Positions 35,791-44,527 are shown, counted from the stretch's first letter. The stretch is 64,000 bases of DNA from Aridibaculum aurantiacum (GCF_017355875.1 NZ_JAFEWC010000003.1:625001-689000), one strand, 5' to 3'. The notes: generated from the sequence alone by a model not told the origin. Translations and numbers: made by a program.

Positions 35791-36426
35791 ATGAGTTTAC
35801 GATTAGGAGACGACGCTCCGAATTTTACAGCAAAGACAAGCATCGGTGAGATCAATTTTTACGAATACCTGGGCGATAGCTGGGGTGTGTTGTTCAGTCA
35901 TCCTGCAGACTATACACCTGTATGTACCACTGAGCTAGGCAGAACCGCTTTATTAAAAGAAGAATTTGCGAAGCGTGGTGTAAAAGTGCTGGCGCTAAGT
36001 GTTGACCCTGTAGATAAGCACCACGGCTGGATCAACGACATCAACGAAACACAGCAGTGCGAAGTTGATTTCCCCATTATTGCAGACGAGGATAGGACAG
36101 TAGCGGGTTTGTATGATATGATACATCCGAATGCATCGGCTACTGCTACGGTTCGTTCTTTGTTCATCATTGGTCCCGATAAGAAAGTGAAGCTGATGAT
36201 CACCTACCCAGCAAGTACAGGAAGGAATTTTTACGAGGTATTGCGTGTGATAGACAGTCTACAGTTAACTGCCAACTACAGCGTAGCCACACCGGCAAAC
36301 TGGAACGATGGTGAAGATGTAATAGTGGTGCCTGCTGTTAGTACAGAAGATGCTATTGCCAAATTTCCTAAAGGCCTGAACATTGTGAAGCCATACTTAC
36401 GCTACACGCCGCAACCGAATAAGTGA
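35791..36426 (+). CDS. 1-Cys peroxiredoxin (Prx6/AhpC-TSA family)
   Basis: Peroxiredoxins of this branch reduce peroxides with one peroxidatic Cys. From the ATG at 35791 (MSLRLGDDAPNF) it has 211 residues, with the peroxidatic Cys45 in HPADYTPVCTTELG, the supporting Arg in ATVRSLFIIGP and the long Prx6-type C-terminal domain (ANWNDGEDVIVVP, LRYTPQP). No resolving Cys is seen. The open frame extends 37 codons upstream through the -7 element, so the internal ATG is the start. Confidence 0.92.
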   Translation: MSLRLGDDAPNFTAKTSIGEINFYEYLGDSWGVLFSHPADYTPVCTTELGRTALLKEEFAKRGVKVLALSVDPVDKHHGWINDINETQQCEVDFPIIADEDRTVAGLYDMIHPNASATATVRSLFIIGPDKKVKLMITYPASTGRNFYEVLRVIDSLQLTANYSVATPANWNDGEDVIVVPAVSTEDAIAKFPKGLNIVKPYLRYTPQPNK

Positions 36427-36506
36427 TAGAACCACGATCCATATGATTAGAATGGATTATGAGGAGAACGGAAGCTACACACTTTAGTTGGTTGACTTTC
36501 TAAAAT

Positions 36507-36545
36507 AAAATGAGATGCTGTTAGGCATCTCATTTTGTTTTTCCT
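36507..36545. terminator. Terminator after the peroxiredoxin
   Basis: AAAATGAGATGC (36507-36518) and GCATCTCATTTT (36525-36536) form a perfect 12-bp stem, followed by GTTTTTCC. The reverse side is also T-rich, so it may serve the convergent RluA gene. Confidence 0.8.
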
Positions 36546-36623
36546 CGTAATCGTTTTTGCATCCAGTCGATCGTGGTTCTTTGTCTCCTCTTAATCCTTT
36601 TTCTTTTCCTATATATCCAGGTT

Positions 36624-37337
36624 CTAATCTTTCGCTTTTCTTAGCTGTTGCAAGGTAGCTTTCAAATCTTTTTGCAGTGGTGCTTCCAGCTCATGTTTAT
36701 TGCCTTGCGCATCTATGAACACCAGCCGGTGGGAGTGAAGCGCCAGCCTGTTTAATATAGGCCTTTCTTCATCTGCAGATTTGCTCAGTTTGAACTTGCG
36801 CTTTATGCCAGACAATAGTATAGGTTCTCCATTGCCATACAGTTCATCGCAAACAATAGGATTGCCTACATGCTTCATGTGTACACGTATCTGGTGAGTG
36901 CGCCCCGTATGTATCTGGAACTGTACGAATGAATACTGCCCGAACTCTTCCAATACTTCATAGTCAGTAAGAGAAGGTTTGCCTTTTTTATTCGTCATCA
37001 TCAGGGTAGTCTTTCCCGGGTGTTCCATGATGGCTGCATCTATGCTGCCTTTGTTGTTCATTAGCGTACCATTTACCAGGCCGAGATAGTACTTCTCTAC
37101 ATCTCTGCCTTCAAAGGCTTGTGAAAGGAACTTGTGGGTAGCTTCATCTTTAGCAAAAACGATCAGGCCGCTGGTATCTTTATCCAAACGGTGAACCGTG
37201 AAAATGTTTTCGTACCGGTCCTGCAGGTATCTCTTTAGCGAAGGATCTTTACCCATCCTGTCAGGAATGGATAACAGTCCTGACGGTTTATTCATGGCAA
37301 CAAAATGATCGTTCTCAAATACAATTTCAAGCTTCAT
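36624..37337 (-). CDS. RluA-family pseudouridine synthase
   Basis: The 237-residue enzyme has the family motif HRLDKDTSGLIVFAK with catalytic Asp52, the N-terminal VAMNKPSGLLSIPDR and the RTHQIRVHMKHVGNPIVCDELYG motif near 145. It lacks an S4 domain. RluA-type enzymes modify uridines in 23S rRNA or tRNA; which site is used is unknown. A second pseudouridine synthase starts upstream on the same strand, 50 bp away. Confidence 0.9.
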   Translation of the reverse strand: MKLEIVFENDHFVAMNKPSGLLSIPDRMGKDPSLKRYLQDRYENIFTVHRLDKDTSGLIVFAKDEATHKFLSQAFEGRDVEKYYLGLVNGTLMNNKGSIDAAIMEHPGKTTLMMTNKKGKPSLTDYEVLEEFGQYSFVQFQIHTGRTHQIRVHMKHVGNPIVCDELYGNGEPILLSGIKRKFKLSKSADEERPILNRLALHSHRLVFIDAQGNKHELEAPLQKDLKATLQQLRKAKD

Positions 37338-37387
37338 ATATAGAAGGTCGCTAACTTTTTAAGTGGTGACAGATGGAAAAAAGAAGG

Positions 37388-38755
37388 TTACTTCTTCTTT
37401 GCGAAAGACTGGTTCATGTACTTCAGTAAGCGCACTTCTTTTTCTTTCAAAAAACGCCAGTTGCCACGGAGAACATCTTTCTTGGTAAGCCCGGCAAACA
37501 TCACCCGGTCAAGTGCTTTTACGTCGTATTTCAAGTGCTCGAATATGCGGCGGACGATACGGTTGCGGCCACTGTGTATCTCCACGCCAATGATGCTTTT
37601 GTCTTTAGAGTCTGCATACGCTATCACATCCGGAGCAATGAAGCCATCTTCTAAAGTGATACCGGATGCTATCTTCTCCATGTCTGCTTTTGTAAGCGGC
37701 CTGTCGAGCCTTACCTCGTACACTTTCTTTATCTCGTGCTTTGGGTGAGATAGCTTCTGGGCAAGATCACCATCATTGGTAAGCAGCAGCACGCCTGATG
37801 TATTCCTATCAAGACGTCCTACAGGATACACACGTTCGCTCGTAGCAGTGCGTACAAGGTCCAGCACTGTCTTACGTCCCTGCGGATCTTCAGATGTAGT
37901 AATATAATCTTTGGGCTTATTCAGCAGTATGTAAACAAAATTCTTGCTGATGGTAAGTTTTTTACCGGAAACTGTTACTTCGTCGTATTCTGTTACTTTG
38001 GTTCCCGGGTCAGTTACTACTTCACCATTTACAGTCACTTTTCCATCTTTTACCAAAATGGCTGCATCACGCCGTGCACAAACACCACTATGAGCAATGT
38101 ACTTGTTCAATGGCATTTGCTCAGCAGGCTGCCTGGTTTCCTTTTTTGAAAATTTATCTGTAGCAGGTGTGGCTTGTTTTGCAGTATGCGGTGCAGGTCT
38201 TTCCTGTTGTGGTCTTTGCGGTTGAGAAGGTTTTGCCGGGCGGCTACGTTCTCCTGCAGACGAAGATCTTTCCTCTTTTTTAGGTGCTGCAATCTTTGCC
38301 TGTGGCTTACGTTCTTGTTGAGGCTTGGGTGCTTGGTCAGGACGTGTAGTGGTAATGCGTGGTTCTATAGGAGTTGTTCTTTCTTTCTTACTCCCGGGAA
38401 CATATTTTGGTTTCAGCTTTTTCTCCTTTCCAAAATCTTTTCCTTCACGTGCATCACCCGGTGTGGCTTTATTAAAAGCAGGCTTAGCTGTAGGAGCTGC
38501 AGAATTAGAACCTGCAGGAGCTGGCTTGTATTTATTAGCGGTAGAAGGTTTTCCTGGTTTGCCTTTAGGTTGAATAGTGTCAGGATCTATTCCGCGCATC
38601 CTTAGTTTCTCTTCGCGCTTGCGGGCATAATGTGCTTCTATGGCAGCAGCTCTTTCTTTCTTCTCTTTCTTCTTCTCTTGTTTGATCTTTTCTTTTATAG
38701 CACTTCCCTTAGGTTTCTTTACAAACTTGTCGAAGTTATCTGTACGTTTCCGCAT
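37388..38755 (-). CDS. RsuA/RluB-type rRNA pseudouridine synthase with long basic extension
   Basis: The C-terminal part is a normal RluB-type enzyme: an S4 RNA-binding domain from about residue 214 (PLNKYIAHSGVCARRDA), then GRLDRNTSG with catalytic Asp316, and GRNRIVRRIFEHL near 395. The first 210 residues are a disordered-looking Lys/Pro/Arg/Ala-rich extension without family similarity. Such extensions occur in Bacteroidota RluB proteins and probably bind RNA. An exact TAnnTTTG element lies 56 bp upstream. Confidence 0.92.
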   Translation of the reverse strand: MRKRTDNFDKFVKKPKGSAIKEKIKQEKKKEKKERAAAIEAHYARKREEKLRMRGIDPDTIQPKGKPGKPSTANKYKPAPAGSNSAAPTAKPAFNKATPGDAREGKDFGKEKKLKPKYVPGSKKERTTPIEPRITTTRPDQAPKPQQERKPQAKIAAPKKEERSSSAGERSRPAKPSQPQRPQQERPAPHTAKQATPATDKFSKKETRQPAEQMPLNKYIAHSGVCARRDAAILVKDGKVTVNGEVVTDPGTKVTEYDEVTVSGKKLTISKNFVYILLNKPKDYITTSEDPQGRKTVLDLVRTATSERVYPVGRLDRNTSGVLLLTNDGDLAQKLSHPKHEIKKVYEVRLDRPLTKADMEKIASGITLEDGFIAPDVIAYADSKDKSIIGVEIHSGRNRIVRRIFEHLKYDVKALDRVMFAGLTKKDVLRGNWRFLKEKEVRLLKYMNQSFAKKK

Positions 38756-38810
38756 TTTGTATGTTTTTGGATTGCTGTTGTTGCAACAGTAAATATGATT
38801 CCAGCGCCGC

Positions 38811-38818
38811 CAAAGGTA
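38811..38818 (-). promoter_or_regulatory. -7 element for the RluB-like gene
   Basis: The reverse strand reads TACCTTTG, 56 bp before the start. No clear -33 TTG was found. Confidence 0.5.
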
Positions 38819-38821
38819 TAC

Positions 38822-38850
38822 GTAAAAAGGCAGACTTTAGGGTCTGCCTT
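38822..38850 (-). terminator. Terminator of the LTxxQ-like gene
   Basis: AAGGCAGAC (38827-38835) pairs with GTCTGCCTT (38842-38850), and the reverse strand continues with TTTTACG. Confidence 0.7.
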
Positions 38851-38881
38851 CAGGAGGGTTGATGTGCATTGTGTAAATAAA

Positions 38882-39550
38882 TTACTTTACAGCGCTGCGA
38901 TTGGGGCGGTTTTTCATACGGTCTTTCAGCTTTTCTTGCTGATCAGTGGTTAGCAACGACCGGATCTCTTCTCTATGTTTTTGCTGCAACAACTTCATTT
39001 GTTCTTTCTTCTGTTCTTTAGAAAGATCAGCATTGCTATGGATGTTTTTAATGTTTGTTCTGAAGCTTTCGTTTACTGCTTTCAACTTGCTTGATTGATC
39101 TGCAGTAAGTCCTAGTTCTTCCTGCATTTTTTCAAATTCTTTTCCTCTTCCTTCACCAGCTCTTGCGCCACGCTTAGCACCAAAATCTTTTTTTAGCTCC
39201 TGTGCTTTTTGCTTTTGCTCAGGTGTAAGAATGGATTGCAATTGTTCGCGGCGCTGCTTGATAATCTCCTGGCGACGCTCTTTCTTTTGGTCATCAGAAA
39301 GGTTGCTGTTTTTCAATTCTTCCATTTGCTTGCGGAAGGTTTCATTCTGTGCTTTTAGCTGCGACTTCTGTGCATCTGTAAGATTTAGTTCAGAAAGCCT
39401 GTCGCCGCCTCTTTTACCAGCTTTGTGGTCGCCTTTGTGATGGCGTTGTTCTATACCTGCTTTTTCTTTTTTTGCCCTGCCTTCTGCGCGTTGTGCAAAT
39501 GAAGCAAATGTGATGGCTAATGCGAGTAGTGAAAGAGTAACGTTTTTCAT
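38882..39550 (-). CDS. LTxxQ/Spy-like periplasmic protein
   Basis: This 222-residue protein has a Sec signal peptide (ending ASFAQ near residue 20). The mature part is helical and basic, with four LTxxQ-like motifs: LTDAQKSQ, LTPEQKQK, LTADQSSK and LTTDQQEK. These divide it into two similar halves. This pattern is that of Spy/CpxP-type envelope-stress chaperones, here of double length. A role in the envelope is likely, but a chaperone function is inference. Confidence 0.8.
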   Translation of the reverse strand: MKNVTLSLLALAITFASFAQRAEGRAKKEKAGIEQRHHKGDHKAGKRGGDRLSELNLTDAQKSQLKAQNETFRKQMEELKNSNLSDDQKKERRQEIIKQRREQLQSILTPEQKQKAQELKKDFGAKRGARAGEGRGKEFEKMQEELGLTADQSSKLKAVNESFRTNIKNIHSNADLSKEQKKEQMKLLQQKHREEIRSLLTTDQQEKLKDRMKNRPNRSAVK

Positions 39551-39674
39551 ATAATGTGTTTTTGTTTTTTCGTGTTAGTGGTAGATAGACCATAGCCATT
39601 GTAGTTAGTTTAAAGAACAGGCTAATTAGGCTGTTAAAAAATATAAAATGACTTGGCGCTGGTGGTGGCAAGGC

Positions 39675-39703
39675 ATAAAAAAACCGCCTGTAAAAGGCGG
39701 TTT
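39675..39703 (-). terminator. rlmN terminator
   Basis: AAACCGCCT (39681-39689) and AGGCGGTTT (39695-39703) form a 9-bp stem, followed by TTTTATGCC on the reverse strand. Confidence 0.75.
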
Positions 39704-39724
39704 ATTTAATTAAGTTCTCAGGTA

Positions 39725-40786
39725 CTAAGCTTCTGCACCTATGGTATCTTTATTAGCAAGTTGACCACAGGCTGCATCTATATCCTTTCCGCGGCTTCTT
39801 CTCAACCGGGCGTTCACTCTATGTTTGGCAAGGTGGTTCATAAACTTCTCCACAGTGTCTTCATCAGGCTTCAGGAATTTGGCTGCATCAATAGGATTGT
39901 ATTCTATAATGTTCACCAGGTCTGCCGGTACTTGTCTAAAGATCTTTATTAGTTCATCAGCATCTTGCAAGGTGTCGTTGAAGTTCTGGAACAGGATGTA
40001 TTCAAACGTGATCTCGTTGCCGGTCTCTTTGTAGAAATAATTCAGTGCTTCAATGAGTGCTTTGATATTGTTGCTTTCGTTGATTGGCATGATCTCGTTG
40101 CGCTTTACATCGTTGGCAGCATGCAGGCTCAGTGCCAGGTTGAAGCGCACTTTATCATCGCCCAATTGCTTGATCATTTTTGCTACACCTGCAGTGGAAA
40201 CTGTTATTCTTCTTGGGCTCATGCCTAATCCATCAGGAGCGGTGATGCGTTCTATGGCTTTCAATACGTTCTTATAGTTTAGTAATGGTTCTCCCATACC
40301 CATAAAAACAATATTGCTCAGCTTCTTATTATAAACACGTTCTGTCTGCTGGTTTATTAGTACTACCTCGTCGTAGATCTCATCGTAGTCAAGGTTACGT
40401 TTGCGGTCCATGTAGCCGGTAGCGCAAAACTTACAGCTAAGGCTACAGCCAATCTGTGATGATACACAAGCTGTGTAGCGGCTTTCGGTAGGAATAAGCA
40501 CACCTTCTACCATATGATTGTCAACCGTCTTGAAGCGGCTCTTGATGGTGCCGTCGGCGCTGTATTGGGTAGTTTCTACATTTAGCGCAGGAAGTACAAA
40601 GTGCTCAGCCAGTTTTGACCTGAGCTCTTTGCTAAGATTGGTCATAGCTTCAAAAGAGTGTGCTTGTTTGCTCCAAACCCACTCGTATACCTGTTTTGCC
40701 CTGAATTTCTTTTCGCCTAACTGCTCAAAATAGTTGGTTAGCTCCTCTAAACTTAAATGGCGAATATTTGGGGTCGTCGATTTCAT
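39725..40786 (-). CDS. rlmN: Dual-specificity 23S rRNA/tRNA adenine-2 methyltransferase RlmN
   Basis: RlmN is the radical-SAM enzyme that methylates A2503 of 23S rRNA and A37 of some tRNAs. The 353-residue protein has the CxxxCxxC cluster motif in CSLSCKFC near 114, an N-terminal ELTNYFEQLGEKKFRAKQVYEW domain, NIVFMGMGEPLLNY near 168 and a C-terminal RRSRGKDIDAACGQL with the catalytic Cys. Length is normal. An exact TACCTTTG ends five bases upstream of the ATG, so the mRNA may be leaderless. Confidence 0.95.
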   Translation of the reverse strand: MKSTTPNIRHLSLEELTNYFEQLGEKKFRAKQVYEWVWSKQAHSFEAMTNLSKELRSKLAEHFVLPALNVETTQYSADGTIKSRFKTVDNHMVEGVLIPTESRYTACVSSQIGCSLSCKFCATGYMDRKRNLDYDEIYDEVVLINQQTERVYNKKLSNIVFMGMGEPLLNYKNVLKAIERITAPDGLGMSPRRITVSTAGVAKMIKQLGDDKVRFNLALSLHAANDVKRNEIMPINESNNIKALIEALNYFYKETGNEITFEYILFQNFNDTLQDADELIKIFRQVPADLVNIIEYNPIDAAKFLKPDEDTVEKFMNHLAKHRVNARLRRSRGKDIDAACGQLANKDTIGAEA

Positions 40787-40790
40787 TACG

Positions 40791-40798
40791 CAAAGGTA
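40791..40798 (-). promoter_or_regulatory. Start-proximal promoter of rlmN
   Basis: On the reverse strand TACCTTTG ends four to five bases before the rlmN ATG. With the usual start point, transcription would begin at or next to the start codon. Confidence 0.5.
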
Positions 40799-40869
40799 AT
40801 TATATAGAGTGGTAGCGGCTAATGAAGGATGAGCTGCGATATGTAATTATATGCTAATGTGGGGTGTTG

Positions 40870-40901
40870 GTTGATTGGTTGATAGGTTGAGAAGTTGATA
40901 A
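40870..40901 (+). repeat. Octamer array (GTTGATnn) upstream of purL
   Basis: GTTGATTG, GTTGATAG, GTTGAGAA and GTTGATAA are four tandem units. The period here is 8, not 7. Confidence 0.7.
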
Positions 40902-40949
40902 GTGAGAATTCGGTGGCTGAGCTTATGGCTGAAGCGATCGCTACAGCTG

Positions 40950-40965
40950 AAGTGTGCGACGCAAC
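40950..40965 (+). repeat. Dispersed 16-mer, copy 2
   Basis: AAGTGTGCGACGCAAC is identical to the reverse complement of 30773-30788. Confidence 0.55.
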
Positions 40966-41039
40966 CGGGGCTGACAGTAGTACAATTGCTTGCTCCATAA
41001 TTCTCTTTTTTATCATCTGGCAGAAACAGAAACTTCAAC

Positions 41040-41069
41040 TTGCCTACTTATTTCACTTTCTTACCTTCG
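41040..41069 (+). promoter_or_regulatory. Promoter of purL
   Basis: TTG (41040-41042) and TACCTTCG (41062-41069) are 19 bp apart; the second is one base from TAnnTTTG. It ends seven bases before the ATG, so the leader is minimal. Confidence 0.5.
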
Positions 41070-41076
41070 CAGCCTT

Positions 41077-43371
41077 ATGGAAGTGAACGTACAAACCGCC
41101 CAACAGCTTCGACTTACCGAAGGAGAATTCGAAAAAATAAAAGAGATCATGGGACGCACGCCCAACTTTACCGAGTTGTGTGCGTACAGTGTAATGTGGA
41201 GTGAACACTGCAGTTACAAGAACTCGATAAAATGGCTGAAGACTTTGCCACGCGACAGTGAGAAGATGCTGGTAGCAGCAGGTGAGGAGAACGCAGGTTT
41301 GATGGATATTGGCGATGGCTGGGGCGTAGTGTTCAAAATAGAAAGTCATAATCACCCAAGTGCTATTGAACCCTTCCAGGGAGCGGCTACGGGTGTAGGT
41401 GGTATTCACCGCGATATATTTACTATGGGCGCTCGTCCTATAGCAGCGCTTAATAGTTTACGTTTTGGTAAAATAGAAGAGCCAAAAACGCAGCACCTGC
41501 TCAATGGTGTGGTGCATGGAATTGGTCACTACGGCAACTGCTTTGGTGTGCCTACTGTAGGTGGCGAAGTTTATTTTGAAGAACGTTATCATACCAATCC
41601 TTTGGTGAACGCAATGAGCGTGGGCATAGTGCGTAATGGTGAAACCATTAGTGCTACTGCAAAAGGAGAAGGTAATCCTGTTTTTATAGTTGGAAGTGCT
41701 ACCGGTAAAGACGGTATGGGCGGTGCAAGCTTTGCTAGTGCCGATATTACTGAAGATAGCGTAGAAGAACTGCCGGCGGTACAGGTAGGCGATCCTTTCC
41801 AGGAGAAGAAACTGCTGGAAGCTTGCCTGGAAGTGATACAAACAGGAGCGGTAGTAGGTATGCAGGATATGGGTGCAGCAGGCATTATCTGTAGTACCAG
41901 CGAAATGAGTGCAAAGGGTGAAGTAGGAATGGTAATTCACCTGGAGAAGGTGCCTACACGCCAGCAAAATATGAAGGCATGGGAGCTGTTGCTGAGCGAA
42001 AGCCAGGAGCGTATGCTGATAGTGGTGGAGAAAGGAAAAGAAGCGGAAGTGCTGGCTGTTTTTGATAAATGGGATATGCCATGTAGCGAGATAGGCGTGG
42101 TAACCAATACCGGCTTGCTGCAGTTTTATATGAATGGAGAACTGGAAGCAGTATTAAATGCTGAAAGTTTAGTGCTGGGTGGTGGTGCTCCACAAAACGA
42201 TCGTGAGTATCGTGAGCCTGCTTATTTTGAAAAAATAAAAGCTTTTGATCCGGCTACAGTGCCTGTGCCTGAAGATCTGAAAGAAGTAGCGAAGCAACTG
42301 TTGCAGTTGCCTAACATCGCCAGCAAGCGCTACATCTTTAACCAATACGATAGCATGGTGGGTGCTGCCAATATGAGCACCAATGCACCAAGTGATGCCG
42401 CCATTGTACTTGCAAAAGGAACAGGCAAAGCGCTGGCTGTAACCGTAGATTGTAACAGCCGCTATGTATTTGCTGATCCTTACAAAGGAGGAATGATAGC
42501 AGTGGCTGAAGCTGCAAGAAATATTGTTTGTAGCGGTGGTGAGCCTTTGGGTGTAACCAACTGTCTCAACTTTGGTAATCCTTTCGATCCTGAAGTGTAT
42601 TACCAGTTTGTATATGCGGTAAAAGGTATGGGTGATGCATGCCGCAAATTTGATACGCCTGTAACAGGTGGTAACGTAAGCTTCTACAATCAAAACCCGG
42701 ATGGTGCTGTTTATCCTACACCTACAATAGGTATGGTAGGCGTACTGGATGATGTAGAAAAAAGGATGACGCTTGATTTCAAACAAGCCACCGATGTGAT
42801 ATACATGTTGGGTACAGGAACGGCTGATATCAACAGCTCGGAATACCTGCATAAAATAGTTGGTGTAGAATACTCACCTGCACCGGAATTTGATGTTGAT
42901 GCAGAATTTTTACTGCAACAAGCGATCAAACAACTGATACAACAGGGACTGCTGCAAAGCTGCCACGACATCAGCGAAGGTGGCCTGATAACAACCCTGA
43001 TGGAAAGTGGTTTCAACCGTAGTCTTGGCTTCGATGTACAGCAGACGCAAAACAACATCAGGCCTGATGGCTTCTGGTTTGGCGAAGCGCAAAGCCGCGC
43101 AGTAATATCCTGTACTATAAAAAATGCTGAAGCTGTGATTGAGTTTCTGAAAGCATGGAATATTCCGCATGAATATTTGGGCGTAGTAACTGAAGGTGAC
43201 ATAGACATGGAAGGTGTATCGTGGGGCCACATCAACGAGTGGAAAGACTTGTATGAGAATGCCATTGCCCGTACAGTAGCGCCTTCGCAAGTTGTTTCAA
43301 TAGATGATGAGAAAGCGCAGGTAATGCAGAAGGAAGGCATAAAAGGCAAAGGAGAAGTAAAAGGTTTTTAA
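41077..43371 (+). CDS. purL: Phosphoribosylformylglycinamidine synthase, small PurL type
   Basis: PurL makes FGAM from FGAR, glutamine-derived ammonia and ATP in purine synthesis. From the ATG at 41077 (MEVNVQTAQQLRLTEGEF) the protein has 764 residues, the size of the PurL that works with PurS and PurQ. Motifs include MWSEHCSYKNS near 38, FKIESHNHPSAIEPF, the glycine-rich GGxxRDIFTMGARP region and QDMGAAGIICSTSEM. The open frame extends 29 codons upstream through the promoter, so it is not the start. hldD follows after 28 bp. Confidence 0.95.
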   Translation: MEVNVQTAQQLRLTEGEFEKIKEIMGRTPNFTELCAYSVMWSEHCSYKNSIKWLKTLPRDSEKMLVAAGEENAGLMDIGDGWGVVFKIESHNHPSAIEPFQGAATGVGGIHRDIFTMGARPIAALNSLRFGKIEEPKTQHLLNGVVHGIGHYGNCFGVPTVGGEVYFEERYHTNPLVNAMSVGIVRNGETISATAKGEGNPVFIVGSATGKDGMGGASFASADITEDSVEELPAVQVGDPFQEKKLLEACLEVIQTGAVVGMQDMGAAGIICSTSEMSAKGEVGMVIHLEKVPTRQQNMKAWELLLSESQERMLIVVEKGKEAEVLAVFDKWDMPCSEIGVVTNTGLLQFYMNGELEAVLNAESLVLGGGAPQNDREYREPAYFEKIKAFDPATVPVPEDLKEVAKQLLQLPNIASKRYIFNQYDSMVGAANMSTNAPSDAAIVLAKGTGKALAVTVDCNSRYVFADPYKGGMIAVAEAARNIVCSGGEPLGVTNCLNFGNPFDPEVYYQFVYAVKGMGDACRKFDTPVTGGNVSFYNQNPDGAVYPTPTIGMVGVLDDVEKRMTLDFKQATDVIYMLGTGTADINSSEYLHKIVGVEYSPAPEFDVDAEFLLQQAIKQLIQQGLLQSCHDISEGGLITTLMESGFNRSLGFDVQQTQNNIRPDGFWFGEAQSRAVISCTIKNAEAVIEFLKAWNIPHEYLGVVTEGDIDMEGVSWGHINEWKDLYENAIARTVAPSQVVSIDDEKAQVMQKEGIKGKGEVKGF

Positions 43372-43399
43372 ACCCATACATCGCATATTCTACAACTAC

Positions 43400-44464
43400 A
43401 TGAACATCGATTTTAATTCGCTGCTACAAGAAGAGGAGAATGAAACTCCAGCAAAAAAGCAAGGTGCAATAATAGTTACTGGTGCTGCAGGTTTTATTGG
43501 TAGCCAAATGGTAGAGTACCTCAACGGTCGGGGCTATCACAATCTTATCCTTGTAGATGATTTTGGAGTAGAAGCAAAGCGTAGCAACTGGGAGGGGAAG
43601 GAGTACCTGGAGATAGTTGAACGCTACAACTTATTTGCATGGCTACAGCAGCATGAACCAAAGATCGATTTTATCATTCACCTGGGTGCACGTACTGATA
43701 CAACAGAATTCGATTATTCTATTCACCAGGAGCTGAATGTGGAGTATTCGCAGAATGTATGGAACTACTGCGTACAGCACAACGTGCCGCTTATTTATGC
43801 ATCGTCAGCAGCTACATATGGTGCAGGTGAATTGGGCTACAATGATGATCATGAAGTTATCTTCCAACTGAAGCCGCTGAACCCGTATGGTGTTAGTAAA
43901 AATGAATTTGATAAATGGGCGATACAACAAGGTGCAACGCCGCCTTTCTGGGCAGGCCTAAAATTCTTCAATGTATATGGCCCGAATGAATACCATAAGG
44001 GAAGAATGGCCAGCGTGATCTGGCATTCATTCAACCAGGTAAAGAAAGATGGCGTAGTAAAACTGTTCCGTAGCCACCGCCCTGATTTTAAGGATGGCGA
44101 GCAACTACGCGATTTTGTATATGTAAAGGATGTGGTGAAGGTGATTGGCTGGATGATGAAAAAAATAAATGATACAGCGTCTTCCAACTCTCAACCTACA
44201 ACTTCCAACCTCGAACCTGGATTATATAACCTTGGAACAGGAAAAGCAAGAGCCTTTGCAGACCTGGTAAAAGCCACTTTTGCAGGACTTGATAAAGAGC
44301 CAAACATCCAGTTTATTGACATGCCTGAAGACATCAGGGATAAGTATCAATATTTCACAGAAGCTAATATGAAAAAGCTTCGAGATGCAGGTTATACAGA
44401 CGAATTTTATTCTTTAGAAGAAGGCGTGATAGATTATGTACGCAATTACCTGGTGAAGCTTTAA
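43400..44464 (+). CDS. hldD: ADP-L-glycero-D-manno-heptose 6-epimerase with a heptamer-derived insert
   Basis: HldD (RfaD) makes the heptose donor for the LPS core. The 354-residue SDR-type epimerase has GAAGFIGSQM near 28-37, Tyr163-x3-Lys167 in YGVSK, and the LYNLGTGKAR motif near 276. Just before that motif, residues 261-274 (SSNSQPTTSNLEPG) are encoded by six heptamer repeat units at 44180-44221. Relatives as I remember them run directly from the helix into the SGLYNLGTG segment. The insert is in frame and lies at a loop position, so activity is likely kept. A hairpin terminator follows. Confidence 0.93.
   Translation: MNIDFNSLLQEEENETPAKKQGAIIVTGAAGFIGSQMVEYLNGRGYHNLILVDDFGVEAKRSNWEGKEYLEIVERYNLFAWLQQHEPKIDFIIHLGARTDTTEFDYSIHQELNVEYSQNVWNYCVQHNVPLIYASSAATYGAGELGYNDDHEVIFQLKPLNPYGVSKNEFDKWAIQQGATPPFWAGLKFFNVYGPNEYHKGRMASVIWHSFNQVKKDGVVKLFRSHRPDFKDGEQLRDFVYVKDVVKVIGWMMKKINDTASSNSQPTTSNLEPGLYNLGTGKARAFADLVKATFAGLDKEPNIQFIDMPEDIRDKYQYFTEANMKKLRDAGYTDEFYSLEEGVIDYVRNYLVKL
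44180..44221 (+). repeat. Heptamer array inside hldD (six units, 14 codons)
   Basis: TCTTCCA, ACTCTCA, ACCTACA, ACTTCCA, ACCTCGA and ACCTGGA are in perfect 7-bp phase. Six units make 42 bp, a multiple of three, so the reading frame is kept. The units match the ACCTCCA/ACTTCCA part of the array at 53222-53248. Confidence 0.85.
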
Positions 44465-44481
44465 GCTTCGCAAAATGATTT

Positions 44482-44510
44482 AAGAGCTGCTACAAAAGCA
44501 GCTCTTCTTA
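44482..44510 (+). terminator. hldD terminator
   Basis: AAGAGCTGCT (44482-44491) pairs perfectly with AGCAGCTCTT (44497-44506) around ACAAA, then CTTATTTAAA. Confidence 0.75.
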
Positions 44511-44527
44511 TTTAAACCTATTGCATT

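Noticed and set aside
40990-41076. 29-codon extension and possible riboswitch before purL
   Set aside because: The region contains the promoter and a minimal leader; no purine riboswitch-like folded core fits between -7 and ATG.
42169-42852. Long reverse ORFs inside purL and other large genes
   Set aside because: They are antisense frames opened by the codon use of the true gene, with improbable Cys/His/Tyr-rich sequences.
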